A DNA stretch of 56,497 nt, from positions 1 through 56,497 of the forward strand of contig CANSSG010000018.1 of assembly GCA_947649615.1 (NCBI GenBank), written 5' to 3'. The notes under the pieces were generated by a model. That model saw only the letters and a list, made by a program, of their open reading frames with translations. It did not search any database and had not been told where the DNA came from. Below, in pieces: positions 31,856-39,656 of this stretch. Both the position numbers and the translations under genes were made by a program. Numbering within the stretch: the stretch's first letter is position 1; each line of letters opens with the position of its first letter. The stretch comes from an uncultured Clostridia bacterium (lineage in GTDB: Bacteria > Bacillota > Clostridia > Oscillospirales > Oscillospiraceae).

Positions 31856-31901
31856 TCCTTTTTCTCGAAAAAGACAGGTAAAAAGCACCCCATGCAGGCC
31901 A

Positions 31902-31942
31902 AACCGCCCCAACTTGTGCTATCCGCACAAGTTGGGGCGGTT
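31902..31942. repeat. 18-bp perfect stem hairpin after araA
   Basis: AACCGCCCCAACTTGTGC pairs perfectly with its complement around a 5-nt loop, 46 bp after araA. It is probably the operon terminator, although only CAATATTT follows instead of a clean T tract. Confidence 0.6.
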
Positions 31943-31996
31943 CAATATTTCGCCGGTTCACTATGGTTCGTATATTTTCCGCACCATCCTCCGAAA

Positions 31997-32015
31997 ATTA
32001 TTGACAAACAATAAT
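31997..32015. promoter_or_regulatory. operator 1: ATTATTG-N5-CAATAAT
   Basis: Inverted repeat with 7-bp arms overlapping the -35 of the DUF2975 operon promoter. An identical arm pair with the same 5-bp spacer occurs at 32040-32058, 43 bp away (about four helical turns). The HTH protein encoded in this operon is the likely binder. Confidence 0.7.
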
Positions 32016-32029
32016 TTTTATGGTACACT
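32001..32029 (+). promoter_or_regulatory. sigma-A promoter of the DUF2975/YozG operon
   Basis: TTGACA, 17-bp spacer, TACACT. The -35 lies within operator 1 and the transcription start within or next to operator 2. Confidence 0.75.
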
Positions 32030-32039
32030 GCCTATATAA

Positions 32040-32058
32040 ATTATTGTAAAACAATAAT
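32040..32058. promoter_or_regulatory. operator 2: ATTATTG-N5-CAATAAT
   Basis: Second copy of the inverted repeat, placed over the expected transcription start and ending 6 bp before the AGGAGG ribosome site of the membrane protein gene. Confidence 0.7.
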
Positions 32059-32076
32059 CACCAAGGAGGTGCGCCC

Positions 32077-32991
32077 ATGGAAAAGAAAACCCTCCCCATA
32101 GCGGCCGCCGCATTTGCCGTGATCGCCGTCCTTCCCGTTATGCTTCCGCTGGAAGCGCTGCCGGCCCTCGGCCAATGGCTCCGGACGCTCTCCCTGTCCG
32201 GCGGCCGGGGCAACCTGGCCGCGTGGGCCGTAGTCCTGCTTTTAGCCGCCCTTCCGGCTTTGGGGCTGCTGTGGCGTCCCAGGTGCAAGTGGGACTTTCT
32301 CCTGCTGGCGGCAGCGGGAGGGATTTTCGCGGGACTGTACCTGCTGGTAAACCCCTCCCTGGTCTATCCTCTGCCGGATTCCGAAGGCCGGCCGCTGATT
32401 GCCATAGCTGCCGCCGGCTGCGTATCGGCCTCCCTTTTGGCGTGGGCGGTACTGCGGTGTCTCAGCCGCGCGGAGCAAAGCGGCGCCCCGGCCCGGGCGC
32501 TGGAAAAGCTGCTGGCCTTCGCGGCGGTGCTGCTGGGTGGGCTGGCGGCGTGGAGCACCGGCGCAGCGGTTCTGAGGCAAATCAAAGACGTGGCTGCATC
32601 CAACACCATGCCGGGGGTGGATTTAGGTGGGACAAACTTTTTTATCGTCCTGCTGGCGGCGGCGGATTTGATCCCCACGCTGCTGGGCTGCGGCGTACTT
32701 TTCCTGGCGGGGCGGCTGGCCCGGTCCATGGAAGCCGATCCCTTCGGTGAAGAAACCATAGCCCTTTCGGAGCGTCTCAGCCACGGCTGCGGCCGGATTG
32801 CCGCCGTATCGGTGCTGGTCTGCGCGGCCGGAAACCTGCTGCAATTTATATGGATGCCTTTCCTGCACAGCATGCATTTCACAGTATCCTTCCCTGTGTT
32901 CCCCGTGCTGTTAGCTGCATCGCTGGACCTATTGTGCCGCTATTTCCAGCGGGCCAAGGCCGTCAGCGACGACAACGACAGCATCATATAG
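32077..32991 (+). CDS. DUF2975-type multi-pass membrane protein
   Basis: 304 aa, preceded by AGGAGGTGCGCCC. About eight hydrophobic segments are spread over the length. The C-terminal half carries the DUF2975 pattern: an RLARSMEADPFGEETIALSERLSHGCGRIAAVSVL stretch (position ~215-250), where a short DPF motif leads into a membrane segment. DUF2975 proteins are usually about 160-180 aa, so this copy has an additional N-terminal set of membrane segments. It is co-transcribed with a Cro/C1-type regulator, the same pairing as Bacillus yoaS-yozG. Function is unknown. Confidence 0.7.
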   Translation: MEKKTLPIAAAAFAVIAVLPVMLPLEALPALGQWLRTLSLSGGRGNLAAWAVVLLLAALPALGLLWRPRCKWDFLLLAAAGGIFAGLYLLVNPSLVYPLPDSEGRPLIAIAAAGCVSASLLAWAVLRCLSRAEQSGAPARALEKLLAFAAVLLGGLAAWSTGAAVLRQIKDVAASNTMPGVDLGGTNFFIVLLAAADLIPTLLGCGVLFLAGRLARSMEADPFGEETIALSERLSHGCGRIAAVSVLVCAAGNLLQFIWMPFLHSMHFTVSFPVFPVLLAASLDLLCRYFQRAKAVSDDNDSII

Positions 32992-32999
32992 GTGGCCCC

Positions 33000-33230
33000 A
33001 TGGCGATTACAGTGCATTTAGACGAAATCCTGCGGGACTGCGGCGTCACCGGCAAAGAATTGTGCGCGAAAATCGGCATAACGGAAGCAAACCTGTCCAT
33101 TCTCCGCTCCGGGAAAGCCAGCGGCGTCCGTTTCCACACCATCAACAAGATTTGCTACTATTTAGGCTGTGATGTTGGAGACATCCTGCATTTTGACGGA
33201 AGATTGGAGGACAAAGATGAAGAGCTATAA
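33000..33230 (+). CDS. YozG-like Cro/C1-family transcriptional regulator
   Basis: 76 aa, MAITVHLDEILRDCGVTGKE at the start. The helix-turn-helix covers about residues 17-42 (TGKELCAKIGITEANLSILRSGKA), followed by VRFHTINKICYYLGCDVGDIL, the typical HTH_26/YozG ending. It begins 8 bp after the DUF2975 gene. Two identical inverted repeats at the operon promoter are probable autoregulatory binding sites. Such pairs are common in Firmicutes; the signal sensed is not known. Confidence 0.85.
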   Translation: MAITVHLDEILRDCGVTGKELCAKIGITEANLSILRSGKASGVRFHTINKICYYLGCDVGDILHFDGRLEDKDEEL

Positions 33231-34140
33231 AGTTCTGCTGCTGGCCCTGAGCACACTGCTGCTGGCGGGGTGTTCCCTGGCCCGAGCTGGGGAGAACGGC
33301 GCAGTATCGCAGATGGACCGCTGGGTAGGGTTCTACGCAGTCAGCTTGGAGAATTATCGCGCTTTTCATAACAATCCCCATCTGACGGAGTACGGATCTT
33401 CCCAATATAAAACGGACCAGTTCGGCTCCATCACTTTACCAGACCGCGTCCTCTTTGCGGAGGAAACGGAGGAGGGCTATGTGTTCCCGGATTTGCCCGG
33501 CTACCGTCTCTTTCTCCTGTGGGAGACCCTGGAGGACGGCTCGTCCTGTGTAGGCTGCGTTAGTGATATGGGTCCTGGCGATGACTTTTTTTCCAGGACT
33601 GCCACCGGCAGCGGAACCGAAGACTTCATCAGCGGAACCCTCTACGAGGGTCCTCCGGCGGGGGCAACGGACTGGGACCCCTCCGAAAACCATAGTATCT
33701 GGACCGCCTACCGGGTCTTCCAGACCCCGGACGGGCGTATCTATCTGAACGGCTCCGGCAACAGCTATGCCGGCGGCATGTCTAGCTTTACGGAGACCCA
33801 GACCTATTCTTACACCATGGACGGTGAGACGATGCAGGAGGATAAACTGACCGTCAAGGTCTATATAAAGAGCGTCCCGCGGCTGGAAAAAGTAATCGTT
33901 ACCCAATATGACGGCCAAAACGTTGCCCTCCGCTCCGATGACCTGGCCTTGCGGGATGAGATACCAGAGATTGTCTGTGAAACCGATACTGTGTGGGTGT
34001 TGGTGGAGGAGGTTAACACCGATGGTACAATCCACACCGCCTACGATGTCCCGGCGGGCGAGACGGTCAGCCACAATTTAGTCCTGCTGGATGACGCGGG
34101 GATGGGGACGGCGGCTACGCTGACAATCGGCAAAGAATAA
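33217..34140 (+). CDS. predicted lipoprotein of unknown function
   Basis: 307 aa from ATG overlapping the regulator gene by 14 bp, with GGAGG 6 nt upstream. The N-terminal MKSYKVLLLALSTLLLAGC is a lipoprotein signal with Cys19 in LLAGC. The mature protein is acidic and rich in Tyr, Thr and Gly and looks like a secreted beta-rich domain; I do not recognise it. It ends at a strong terminator and belongs to the three-gene operon. Possible link with the membrane protein is inferred. Confidence 0.75.
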   Translation: MKSYKVLLLALSTLLLAGCSLARAGENGAVSQMDRWVGFYAVSLENYRAFHNNPHLTEYGSSQYKTDQFGSITLPDRVLFAEETEEGYVFPDLPGYRLFLLWETLEDGSSCVGCVSDMGPGDDFFSRTATGSGTEDFISGTLYEGPPAGATDWDPSENHSIWTAYRVFQTPDGRIYLNGSGNSYAGGMSSFTETQTYSYTMDGETMQEDKLTVKVYIKSVPRLEKVIVTQYDGQNVALRSDDLALRDEIPEIVCETDTVWVLVEEVNTDGTIHTAYDVPAGETVSHNLVLLDDAGMGTAATLTIGKE

Positions 34141-34145
34141 GGGGC

Positions 34146-34183
34146 AAAAAGGGGACGCACTTTGTTCAGTGCGTCCCCTTTTT
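34146..34183. terminator. bidirectional terminator
   Basis: AAAAAGGGGACGCAC pairs with GTGCGTCCCCTTTTT around a short loop, ending the lipoprotein operon on the plus strand and the small gene at 34182 on the minus strand. Confidence 0.9.
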
Positions 34184-34394
34184 AAGGATTCGGGTCCTCG
34201 TCTTCCTCATATCCTTCTGAGAAGGGCATTCCCATCGGATAAAGCGGACCCCAAGGCCCGCCTACCAGGAACAGCCGCCGGCCCTGGTTAACCTGACGGG
34301 GATTTGACTCCTCAACAGTTTCCTCAATAGGAAAGAGGACCCCGCCGCCGCCCGTATTTTGATTCATGTTATTGATTACCGGCATTTCTCTCAC
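34182..34394 (-). CDS. small hypothetical protein, Gly/Pro-rich
   Basis: 70 aa from a GTG, or 67 from the following ATG (MPVINNMNQNTGGGG). It is rich in Gly, Pro, Asn and Glu, has no membrane segment, and ends EDEDPNP. The ribosome site is weak (GGGTGAGAG). The reading frame ends exactly at a terminator, which supports a real gene, but no family is recognised. Confidence 0.4.
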   Translation of the reverse strand: MREMPVINNMNQNTGGGGVLFPIEETVEESNPRQVNQGRRLFLVGGPWGPLYPMGMPFSEGYEEDEDPNP

Positions 34395-34447
34395 CCCGGC
34401 CTTAGCATGCCCGGAAGTAAGAAAATCATCGAAGAAAAATCTGGTTT

Positions 34448-36217
34448 TTATTCAAACTGCGCCGCGTACAGCCGGTAATAGGCTCCCTGGCGGGCCATCA
34501 ACTCCTGGTGCCGGCCCTGTTCCACCACCCGGCCCTGGTCGATGACCAGGATATGGTCCGCGTTCTGGATGGTGCTGAGCCGGTGGGCGATGACGACGCA
34601 GGTTTTCCGGGCCATCAGTTCCCGCATAGCGGCTTGAATCTGCCGCTCGGTGGCAGTGTCCACATTGCTGGTGGCCTCGTCCAAAATCAGCATTTTTGCG
34701 TCATACAGCATGGCGCGGGCGATGGTGAGAAGCTGCTTCTGCCCCTTGGAAATGTTGCCACCGTCCTCATAGAGCACGGTGTCGTAGCCCTGGGGAAGCT
34801 GCATGATGGCGGCGTGAATGCGGGCGGCCTTGGCGGCGGCGATGACATCCTCCCGGGCCGCGCCCTCCCGGCCATAGGCGATATTTTCGCAAACGGTCCC
34901 CTGGAACAGCCAGGTATCCTGCAAGACCATGGCGTAGGCCCCCCGCAGGCTGCTGCGGGTGAGACTGTACATATCCTTCCCATCCACCCTGCCCTCGCCC
35001 TGCTGGAAGTCATAAAAGCGCATCAGCAGGTTGATGACCGTTGTTTTCCCCGCCCCCGTAGGGCCGGCGATGGCCACAAGCTGGCCGGGCGCGGCATGGA
35101 GGGATACCTCCCGCAGGATGGTCCGTTCCGCCGCGTAGCCAAAGCTGACATTCCGCAGGGAAATTTCGCCCTTCACCCCAGAGAGCGGCCAGGCCTCCGG
35201 CAGGTCGGCGGCCTCCTCCGGCTCGTCCAGCAGGCGGAACACCCGCTCGGCGGCGGCCAGGGCGGAGTAGATTTCCCCGGTGACGTTGGCGATTTCGTTG
35301 ATCGGCCCGGAAAACTTCCGGGAGTACAGCACAAAGGAAGAAATCTGGTCCAGCCCAATCCGCCCCGCCATATACAGGACGCTTCCCAGCATCCCAATGA
35401 GGGCCAGCCCCAAATCGTTGATAAACCGGACGTTAGGACCCATCCGCTTGGCCGCCCTGGTCGCCTGATGGTAAGCATCGGCGGCATCATCGTTGTAGGT
35501 ACGGAACCGCTGGGCAGTCTGTTCCTCCCGGGCGTAGCCCTGGATGGTGGACAGGCCGGAGAATTTCTCCTCAGCAAAACCGTTCATCCCGCCGTAAGCG
35601 GAGGACCGGCGGGAAAAGAGGGGTTTTGTGATCCGGTTCATCCGCCGGGTGTAGAGAACCGCCATAGGGATGGTCACCAGGGTCACGCAGGTCAGCACGG
35701 GGCTGATGACCGCCATCATGGCGAAGGACCCCGCCACCGTCACCACGCTGGTCATAATCTGGGTCAAATCAGTAGAAATGCACGTACTGATAACATCCAC
35801 GTCGTAGGAAACCCGGCTGATGATGTCCCCGGCCTGGTTGCGGTCGAAAAACCCCACCGGCAGCTTCAGCAGCTTATGGAACACATCGGAGCGCAGTTCT
35901 TTCGCCGCCAGACGCCCAATCCGCATCATGCCGAAATTCACCGCGAAGGTGATAAGGGATGAACTGAGGTAACACGCCAGCATCCCCCAGGCGCACCGGT
36001 ACACCAGCGGGAAATCCACCAGGCCCTTCCCTGCCGCCGCCGCGCCCATAGCGGTACCCGCCAGCTTCGGACCCAGCAAGGACAGCACATTTCCCGCCAG
36101 CGACAGCAGCAGGATCACCGCCAGCGCGGCCCTGCGGCCCATCAGATAACCCACCAGGCGGCGCATAGTCCCCCGGGCGTCCTTCGGTTTTTCCACATTG
36201 GTGTTCCGGCGGGACAT
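34448..36217 (-). CDS. ABC exporter half-transporter (MDR type)
   Basis: 589 aa; the ATG at 36217 is used because an AAAGG site lies 9 nt upstream, while the ATG three codons earlier abuts it. The N-terminal six-helix membrane domain (about 25-320) contains the exporter coupling segments FFDRNQAGDIISRVSYDVDVIS and ATRAAKRMGPNVRFINDLG. The ATPase domain has Walker A GPTGAGKTTVINLL, signature ISKGQKQLLTIARAM, Walker B MLILDEATSNVD and IAHRLSTI. Many Firmicutes carry two such genes in tandem; here only one is present, so it is a homodimer or its partner lies elsewhere. It is downstream of exoA on the same strand. Substrate is unknown. Confidence 0.85.
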   Translation of the reverse strand: MSRRNTNVEKPKDARGTMRRLVGYLMGRRAALAVILLLSLAGNVLSLLGPKLAGTAMGAAAAGKGLVDFPLVYRCAWGMLACYLSSSLITFAVNFGMMRIGRLAAKELRSDVFHKLLKLPVGFFDRNQAGDIISRVSYDVDVISTCISTDLTQIMTSVVTVAGSFAMMAVISPVLTCVTLVTIPMAVLYTRRMNRITKPLFSRRSSAYGGMNGFAEEKFSGLSTIQGYAREEQTAQRFRTYNDDAADAYHQATRAAKRMGPNVRFINDLGLALIGMLGSVLYMAGRIGLDQISSFVLYSRKFSGPINEIANVTGEIYSALAAAERVFRLLDEPEEAADLPEAWPLSGVKGEISLRNVSFGYAAERTILREVSLHAAPGQLVAIAGPTGAGKTTVINLLMRFYDFQQGEGRVDGKDMYSLTRSSLRGAYAMVLQDTWLFQGTVCENIAYGREGAAREDVIAAAKAARIHAAIMQLPQGYDTVLYEDGGNISKGQKQLLTIARAMLYDAKMLILDEATSNVDTATERQIQAAMRELMARKTCVVIAHRLSTIQNADHILVIDQGRVVEQGRHQELMARQGAYYRLYAAQFE

Positions 36218-36232
36218 AGCACCCATCCTTTC

Positions 36233-36991
36233 TTACGGCAGATCCAGCGTAACGCCCACCGGGCAGTGGTCGCTGCCCATGACCTCCGGGAAGATGTCCG
36301 CCCCCGCCAGCCGCTCCCGCAGCCGTTGGGAGAGGATGAAATAGTCGATGCGCCATCCGGTGTTGTTGGCCCGGGCATTGGCCTGGTAGCTCCACCAGCT
36401 ATAGGCCCCGGTCTTATCCGGGTACAGCGTCCGGAAGCTGTCGATAAAGCCCGCTTCCAGCAGCTCGGTCATTTTCCCCCGCTCCTGGTCGGAGAAACCG
36501 GCGTTGCCCCGGTTAGGACCCGGGTTTTTCAAGTCGATTTCCTGGTGGGCCACGTTCAGGTCCCCGCACAGCACCACCGGCTTGCGCCCGTCCAGTTCGC
36601 ACAGGTACGCCCGGAAGTCATCCTCCCAGATCATCCGGTAGCCGATGCGCTTCAATTCCCGCTGGGCGTTGGGGGTATAACAGCAGACCAGGAAAAAGTC
36701 CTCATATTCCGCCGTAATGACCCGGCCCTCGTGGCGGTGGACGTCGTCCCCGAAGCCGTAGGCCACCGACAGCGGCTCCACCCGGGTGAGGACAGCGGTG
36801 CCGGAATAGCCCTTTTTATCGGCGTAGTTCCAGTACATATGGTAGCCGGGCATTTCCAGTTCTACCTGGCCGGGCTGGATTTTCGTTTCCTGCAGGCAGT
36901 ACACATCCGCGCCCAGCGCCTCGCAGGATTCCAAAAAACCCTTATTCAAACAGGCCCGCAGGCCGTTCACATTCCAAGATACCAGACGCAT
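36233..36991 (-). CDS. exoA: exodeoxyribonuclease III
   Basis: 252 aa from the second ATG (MRLVSWNVNG), which is 8 nt from AAAGGAG. It is an AP endonuclease and 3'-5' exonuclease for base-excision repair. All catalytic motifs are visible: SWNVNGLRA, LQETK (metal-binding Glu), GYSGTAVLTR, CGDLNVAHQEIDL and GWRIDYFILS, ending with SDHCPV. It overlaps no neighbour and lies between yhaM and the exporter. Confidence 0.96.
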   Translation of the reverse strand: MRLVSWNVNGLRACLNKGFLESCEALGADVYCLQETKIQPGQVELEMPGYHMYWNYADKKGYSGTAVLTRVEPLSVAYGFGDDVHRHEGRVITAEYEDFFLVCCYTPNAQRELKRIGYRMIWEDDFRAYLCELDGRKPVVLCGDLNVAHQEIDLKNPGPNRGNAGFSDQERGKMTELLEAGFIDSFRTLYPDKTGAYSWWSYQANARANNTGWRIDYFILSQRLRERLAGADIFPEVMGSDHCPVGVTLDLP

Positions 36992-37004
36992 GGCCATAAC
37001 TCCT

Positions 37005-37952
37005 TTACTGATGCCGGAAAATTTTCTTATCCAAGGCGAACACCTTTTTGCTGAAGCCGCCCACCTCGGTCTCGTCCATAGTTTCCTTGTAAATCTCCAT
37101 GCGGCTGTCGATGAGGTCGATCATGCTCAGCAGCTCGCTCTCGGCGCACACAGGGCGCACCGCCGCGCCGAACTCCGGCTCGCCGTGGTGGGAGAGGAGC
37201 ATGTGCTGGAGCAGGACGGACTTTTCCTCCGGCGTTCCCAGCTCCCGGGCCGCCAGGGCCACCTCCTCCGCCCCCATCACCAGATGGCCCAATAGCTGTC
37301 CCTTCACGGAATATTCCGTCACCAGCCCCAGGGGGGAGGTAACGAACTCATCGCACTTGGCAACGTCGTGGAGGATGGTTCCCGCCACCAGCAGGTCCCG
37401 GTTCACCACGTCCGCGTATACATCCGCCAGATATTCCGCGATATGGGCCATATATACCGTGTGCATCAGCAGGCCGTTGAGGAAGCTGTGGTGCATGCTT
37501 TTCCCGCCAGGGATGGTGCGGAAGCGGTCCCCGTGCTTTTCCAGCAAATGGCGGCAGATTTTGGCGTAATCCTGGTCCTTCATGCCGTCGGTCAAATCCA
37601 GAAGGTCCTGCCAGCTCTTTGCCGTGTCAATGGGAGCGGCCGGAACCAGGTCGGCCAGGTCAAAGCGGTCGTCCTCCCGGACCGGGCGGATTTGGGAAAC
37701 AATAAGCTGCAAGACCCCCTGGTACTCCGACACCACGGCCCGCAGCTTGACCACCGTCCCCTCGTCCTGGGGTCCTAACGGGCCGCCGTAGTCCCAGGCC
37801 TTCGCGTCGATGGTTCCGCTGCTGTCGGCCACGGAGGCGGCAAGAAAGGGCTTATCGTTTCGGGACTTTTTAATCTGGGCGGTTTTGAGGACGTAATAGC
37901 CCTCGATTTCATCGCTGACGGCCAAATCGGCAATCCATTTATTATATTCCAT
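37005..37952 (-). CDS. yhaM: 3'-5' exoribonuclease YhaM
   Basis: 315 aa. An OB-fold nucleic acid-binding domain (about 10-100) starts EIEGYYVLKTAQIKKSRNDKPFL; the HD nuclease domain (about 155-290) contains HHSFLNGLLMHT, ILHDVAKCDEF (the HD dyad) and LLSHHGEPEFG, all typical of YhaM. It degrades RNA and single-stranded DNA from the 3' end with Mn/Co. It is first in a minus-strand run with exoA, with a TAGGAG site before the ATG. Confidence 0.93.
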   Translation of the reverse strand: MEYNKWIADLAVSDEIEGYYVLKTAQIKKSRNDKPFLAASVADSSGTIDAKAWDYGGPLGPQDEGTVVKLRAVVSEYQGVLQLIVSQIRPVREDDRFDLADLVPAAPIDTAKSWQDLLDLTDGMKDQDYAKICRHLLEKHGDRFRTIPGGKSMHHSFLNGLLMHTVYMAHIAEYLADVYADVVNRDLLVAGTILHDVAKCDEFVTSPLGLVTEYSVKGQLLGHLVMGAEEVALAARELGTPEEKSVLLQHMLLSHHGEPEFGAAVRPVCAESELLSMIDLIDSRMEIYKETMDETEVGGFSKKVFALDKKIFRHQ

Positions 37953-37985
37953 TGCGCAACGCTCCTATAGTGTTTTCTGTGGGAT

Positions 37986-38015
37986 AGTATACCATAGGAG
38001 CGCATCGGCTGTCGA
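37986..38015 (-). promoter_or_regulatory. yhaM promoter
   Basis: Minus-strand -35 TCGACA, 18-bp spacer, -10 TATACT. An 8-bp inverted repeat (GCTCCTAT/ATAGGAGC) spans from the spacer to the ribosome site. Confidence 0.5.
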
Positions 38016-38061
38016 GGTTTTCTTTTTATTTTTTTCCATGCCCCCTTGTCCACACAAACGG

Positions 38062-38090
38062 TTGCCAAACGGCGCAGCATCCTGTATAAT
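38062..38090 (+). promoter_or_regulatory. promoter of the Gfo/Idh oxidoreductase gene
   Basis: TTGCCA, 17-bp spacer, perfect TATAAT, 46 bp before the ATG. Confidence 0.7.
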
Positions 38091-38135
38091 AGGTTCCGGC
38101 AACAATCCCTGCCATTTGGAAAGGAGAAAGACGAT

Positions 38136-39428
38136 ATGACGGGACCCATTACCTTTGCCATCTGCGGCTGCGGCAGCAGGGGGCTGGAGGCCTATGCCTC
38201 TTATCAGAAAGTACATCCGGAGAAGATGAAAATTGTGGCGGGGGCGGACAACCGCCCCGGGCGCCTGGCGCTGCTGCGGGAGTGGTACGGCGTGTCGGAA
38301 GATATGTGCTTTGCTTCCGATGAAGAGCTGCTGGCCCAGCCGAAGCTGGCAGACGTCATGCTCATCGCCACCCAGGACCGCCAGCATGTCCCCGCCGCCC
38401 TCAAGGCCCTGGAAAAGGGCTACCACGTCCTTTTGGAGAAGCCGGTCTCGCCGGATTTGGGCGAGTGCCTCCAACTCCAGCGGAAGGCCAAGGAAACCGG
38501 CCTGACGGTGGTGGTGTGCCACGTTCTGCGGTACACCCAGTTCTACTCCGCCATCAAGGCCCTGCTGGACCGCGGGGAGCTGGGCAAGCTGGAAACCATC
38601 GACGCCGTCGAACACGTCGCCTACTGGCACCAGGCCCACAGCTTTGTCCGCGGCAACTGGCGGCGGAGCGATGAGACCAGCCCCATGATTTTAGCCAAAA
38701 GCTGCCACGACATGGACATCCTGCGCTGGCTGGCGGGGGAGAAATGCCTGCGGGTCCAGAGCTTTGGCTCCCTGGACCACTTCCGTCCCGAAAGCGCCCC
38801 CCAGGGCGCGGGCGAGCGCTGCCTGGTAGACTGCGGCTGCAAGGACGGGTGCATTTACGATGCGGAGAAAATCTACATCACCGGCAAGCGCTGCGGCATC
38901 CGCAACGGCAAGAAGGGCTGGCCCAACAACGTCGTCACCGGCGGCCCGCCCACGGAGGAAGCCCTGCGGGAAGCCCTGCGCACCGGGCCTTACGGGCGCT
39001 GCGTATACCACTGTGACAACGATGTGGTGGACCACCAGACGGTAAACATGGCCTTTGAAAACAATATTTGCGCCACCTTTACTATGACTGCCTTTACCGA
39101 GACCAGCCGCCGCACGATCAAGCTTACCGGCACCCTTGGGGAGCTTGAGGGCGACCTGGAAACGGAGAAGCTGATTCTCCGCCCCTTCGGCAAGCCGGAG
39201 CAGGTGATTGAACTGGGCGACGTAGGCAGCGAGTTCGCCGGACACGGCGGCGGCGACGCCGGGCTGGCCGGCCAGTTCTGCGACCTGATTGCTTCCGGCA
39301 GCGCGGAGACGCTGACCGGCATTGACGTTTCCGTGGAAAGCCACGTCATGGCGCTGGCAGCGGAAGCGTCCCGCCAGCGGAACGGCGAAACCATCAGCCT
39401 GGACGAGTTTGTCCGCGCCTACCAGTAA
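38136..39428 (+). CDS. Gfo/Idh/MocA-family oxidoreductase
   Basis: 430 aa from the ATG with AAGGAG upstream. The N-terminal Rossmann fold begins ITFAICGCGSRGLEAYASYQKVHP, followed by a typical VMLIATQDRQHVPAALKALEKGYHVLLEKPVS motif with the EKP signature of the family. The catalytic region near residue 180 contains SCHDMDILRWL. Such enzymes use NAD(P) to oxidise or reduce sugars, inositols or related alcohols. The length exceeds that of short members and includes a Cys-rich loop (LVDCGCKDGCIYDAEKIY) that could bind metal. It is transcribed alone, with no sugar genes beside it, so the substrate is unknown. Confidence 0.9.
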   Translation: MTGPITFAICGCGSRGLEAYASYQKVHPEKMKIVAGADNRPGRLALLREWYGVSEDMCFASDEELLAQPKLADVMLIATQDRQHVPAALKALEKGYHVLLEKPVSPDLGECLQLQRKAKETGLTVVVCHVLRYTQFYSAIKALLDRGELGKLETIDAVEHVAYWHQAHSFVRGNWRRSDETSPMILAKSCHDMDILRWLAGEKCLRVQSFGSLDHFRPESAPQGAGERCLVDCGCKDGCIYDAEKIYITGKRCGIRNGKKGWPNNVVTGGPPTEEALREALRTGPYGRCVYHCDNDVVDHQTVNMAFENNICATFTMTAFTETSRRTIKLTGTLGELEGDLETEKLILRPFGKPEQVIELGDVGSEFAGHGGGDAGLAGQFCDLIASGSAETLTGIDVSVESHVMALAAEASRQRNGETISLDEFVRAYQ

Positions 39429-39457
39429 GGCTGGGCGGTTTCCGAAATATAGCGTGT

Positions 39458-39501
39458 GCAGCAGCGGGCCTGGCGGGGTTTCTCCCCAGGCCCGCTGCTG
39501 C
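39458..39501 (+). terminator. terminator after the Gfo/Idh gene
   Basis: A 16-bp perfect GC stem (GCAGCAGCGGGCCTGG and its complement) with a 12-nt loop, followed by CGTTT. The T tract is short. Confidence 0.65.
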
Positions 39502-39595
39502 CGTTTCCCCTCCCGGGCGATGCCAGGGCTTGTCCGCCATATCCGGCAAGCCTATAGGTTCCGGCGGAAAACTTCATTTTCCCCCTTTACAGAGC

Positions 39596-39625
39596 CGGTG
39601 CCTTTATGGCATAATAATAGATTGA
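39596..39625 (+). promoter_or_regulatory. prfB promoter
   Basis: TTTACA, 18-bp spacer, CATAAT, 31 bp before the prfB ATG. Confidence 0.5.
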
Positions 39626-39656
39626 AATAAAGTCCTATGGGAGAAAGAGGATTTCT

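Noticed and set aside
28829-31912. 1027-codon open frame on the minus strand
   Set aside because: It is antisense to the FGGY kinase and araA, whose motifs are intact on the plus strand. Long antisense frames arise from the GC-rich codon pattern.
34448-36217. Defective ABC signature (ISKGQ instead of LSGGQ)
   Set aside because: Variants of this kind are common in clostridial exporters and the other ATPase motifs are intact.
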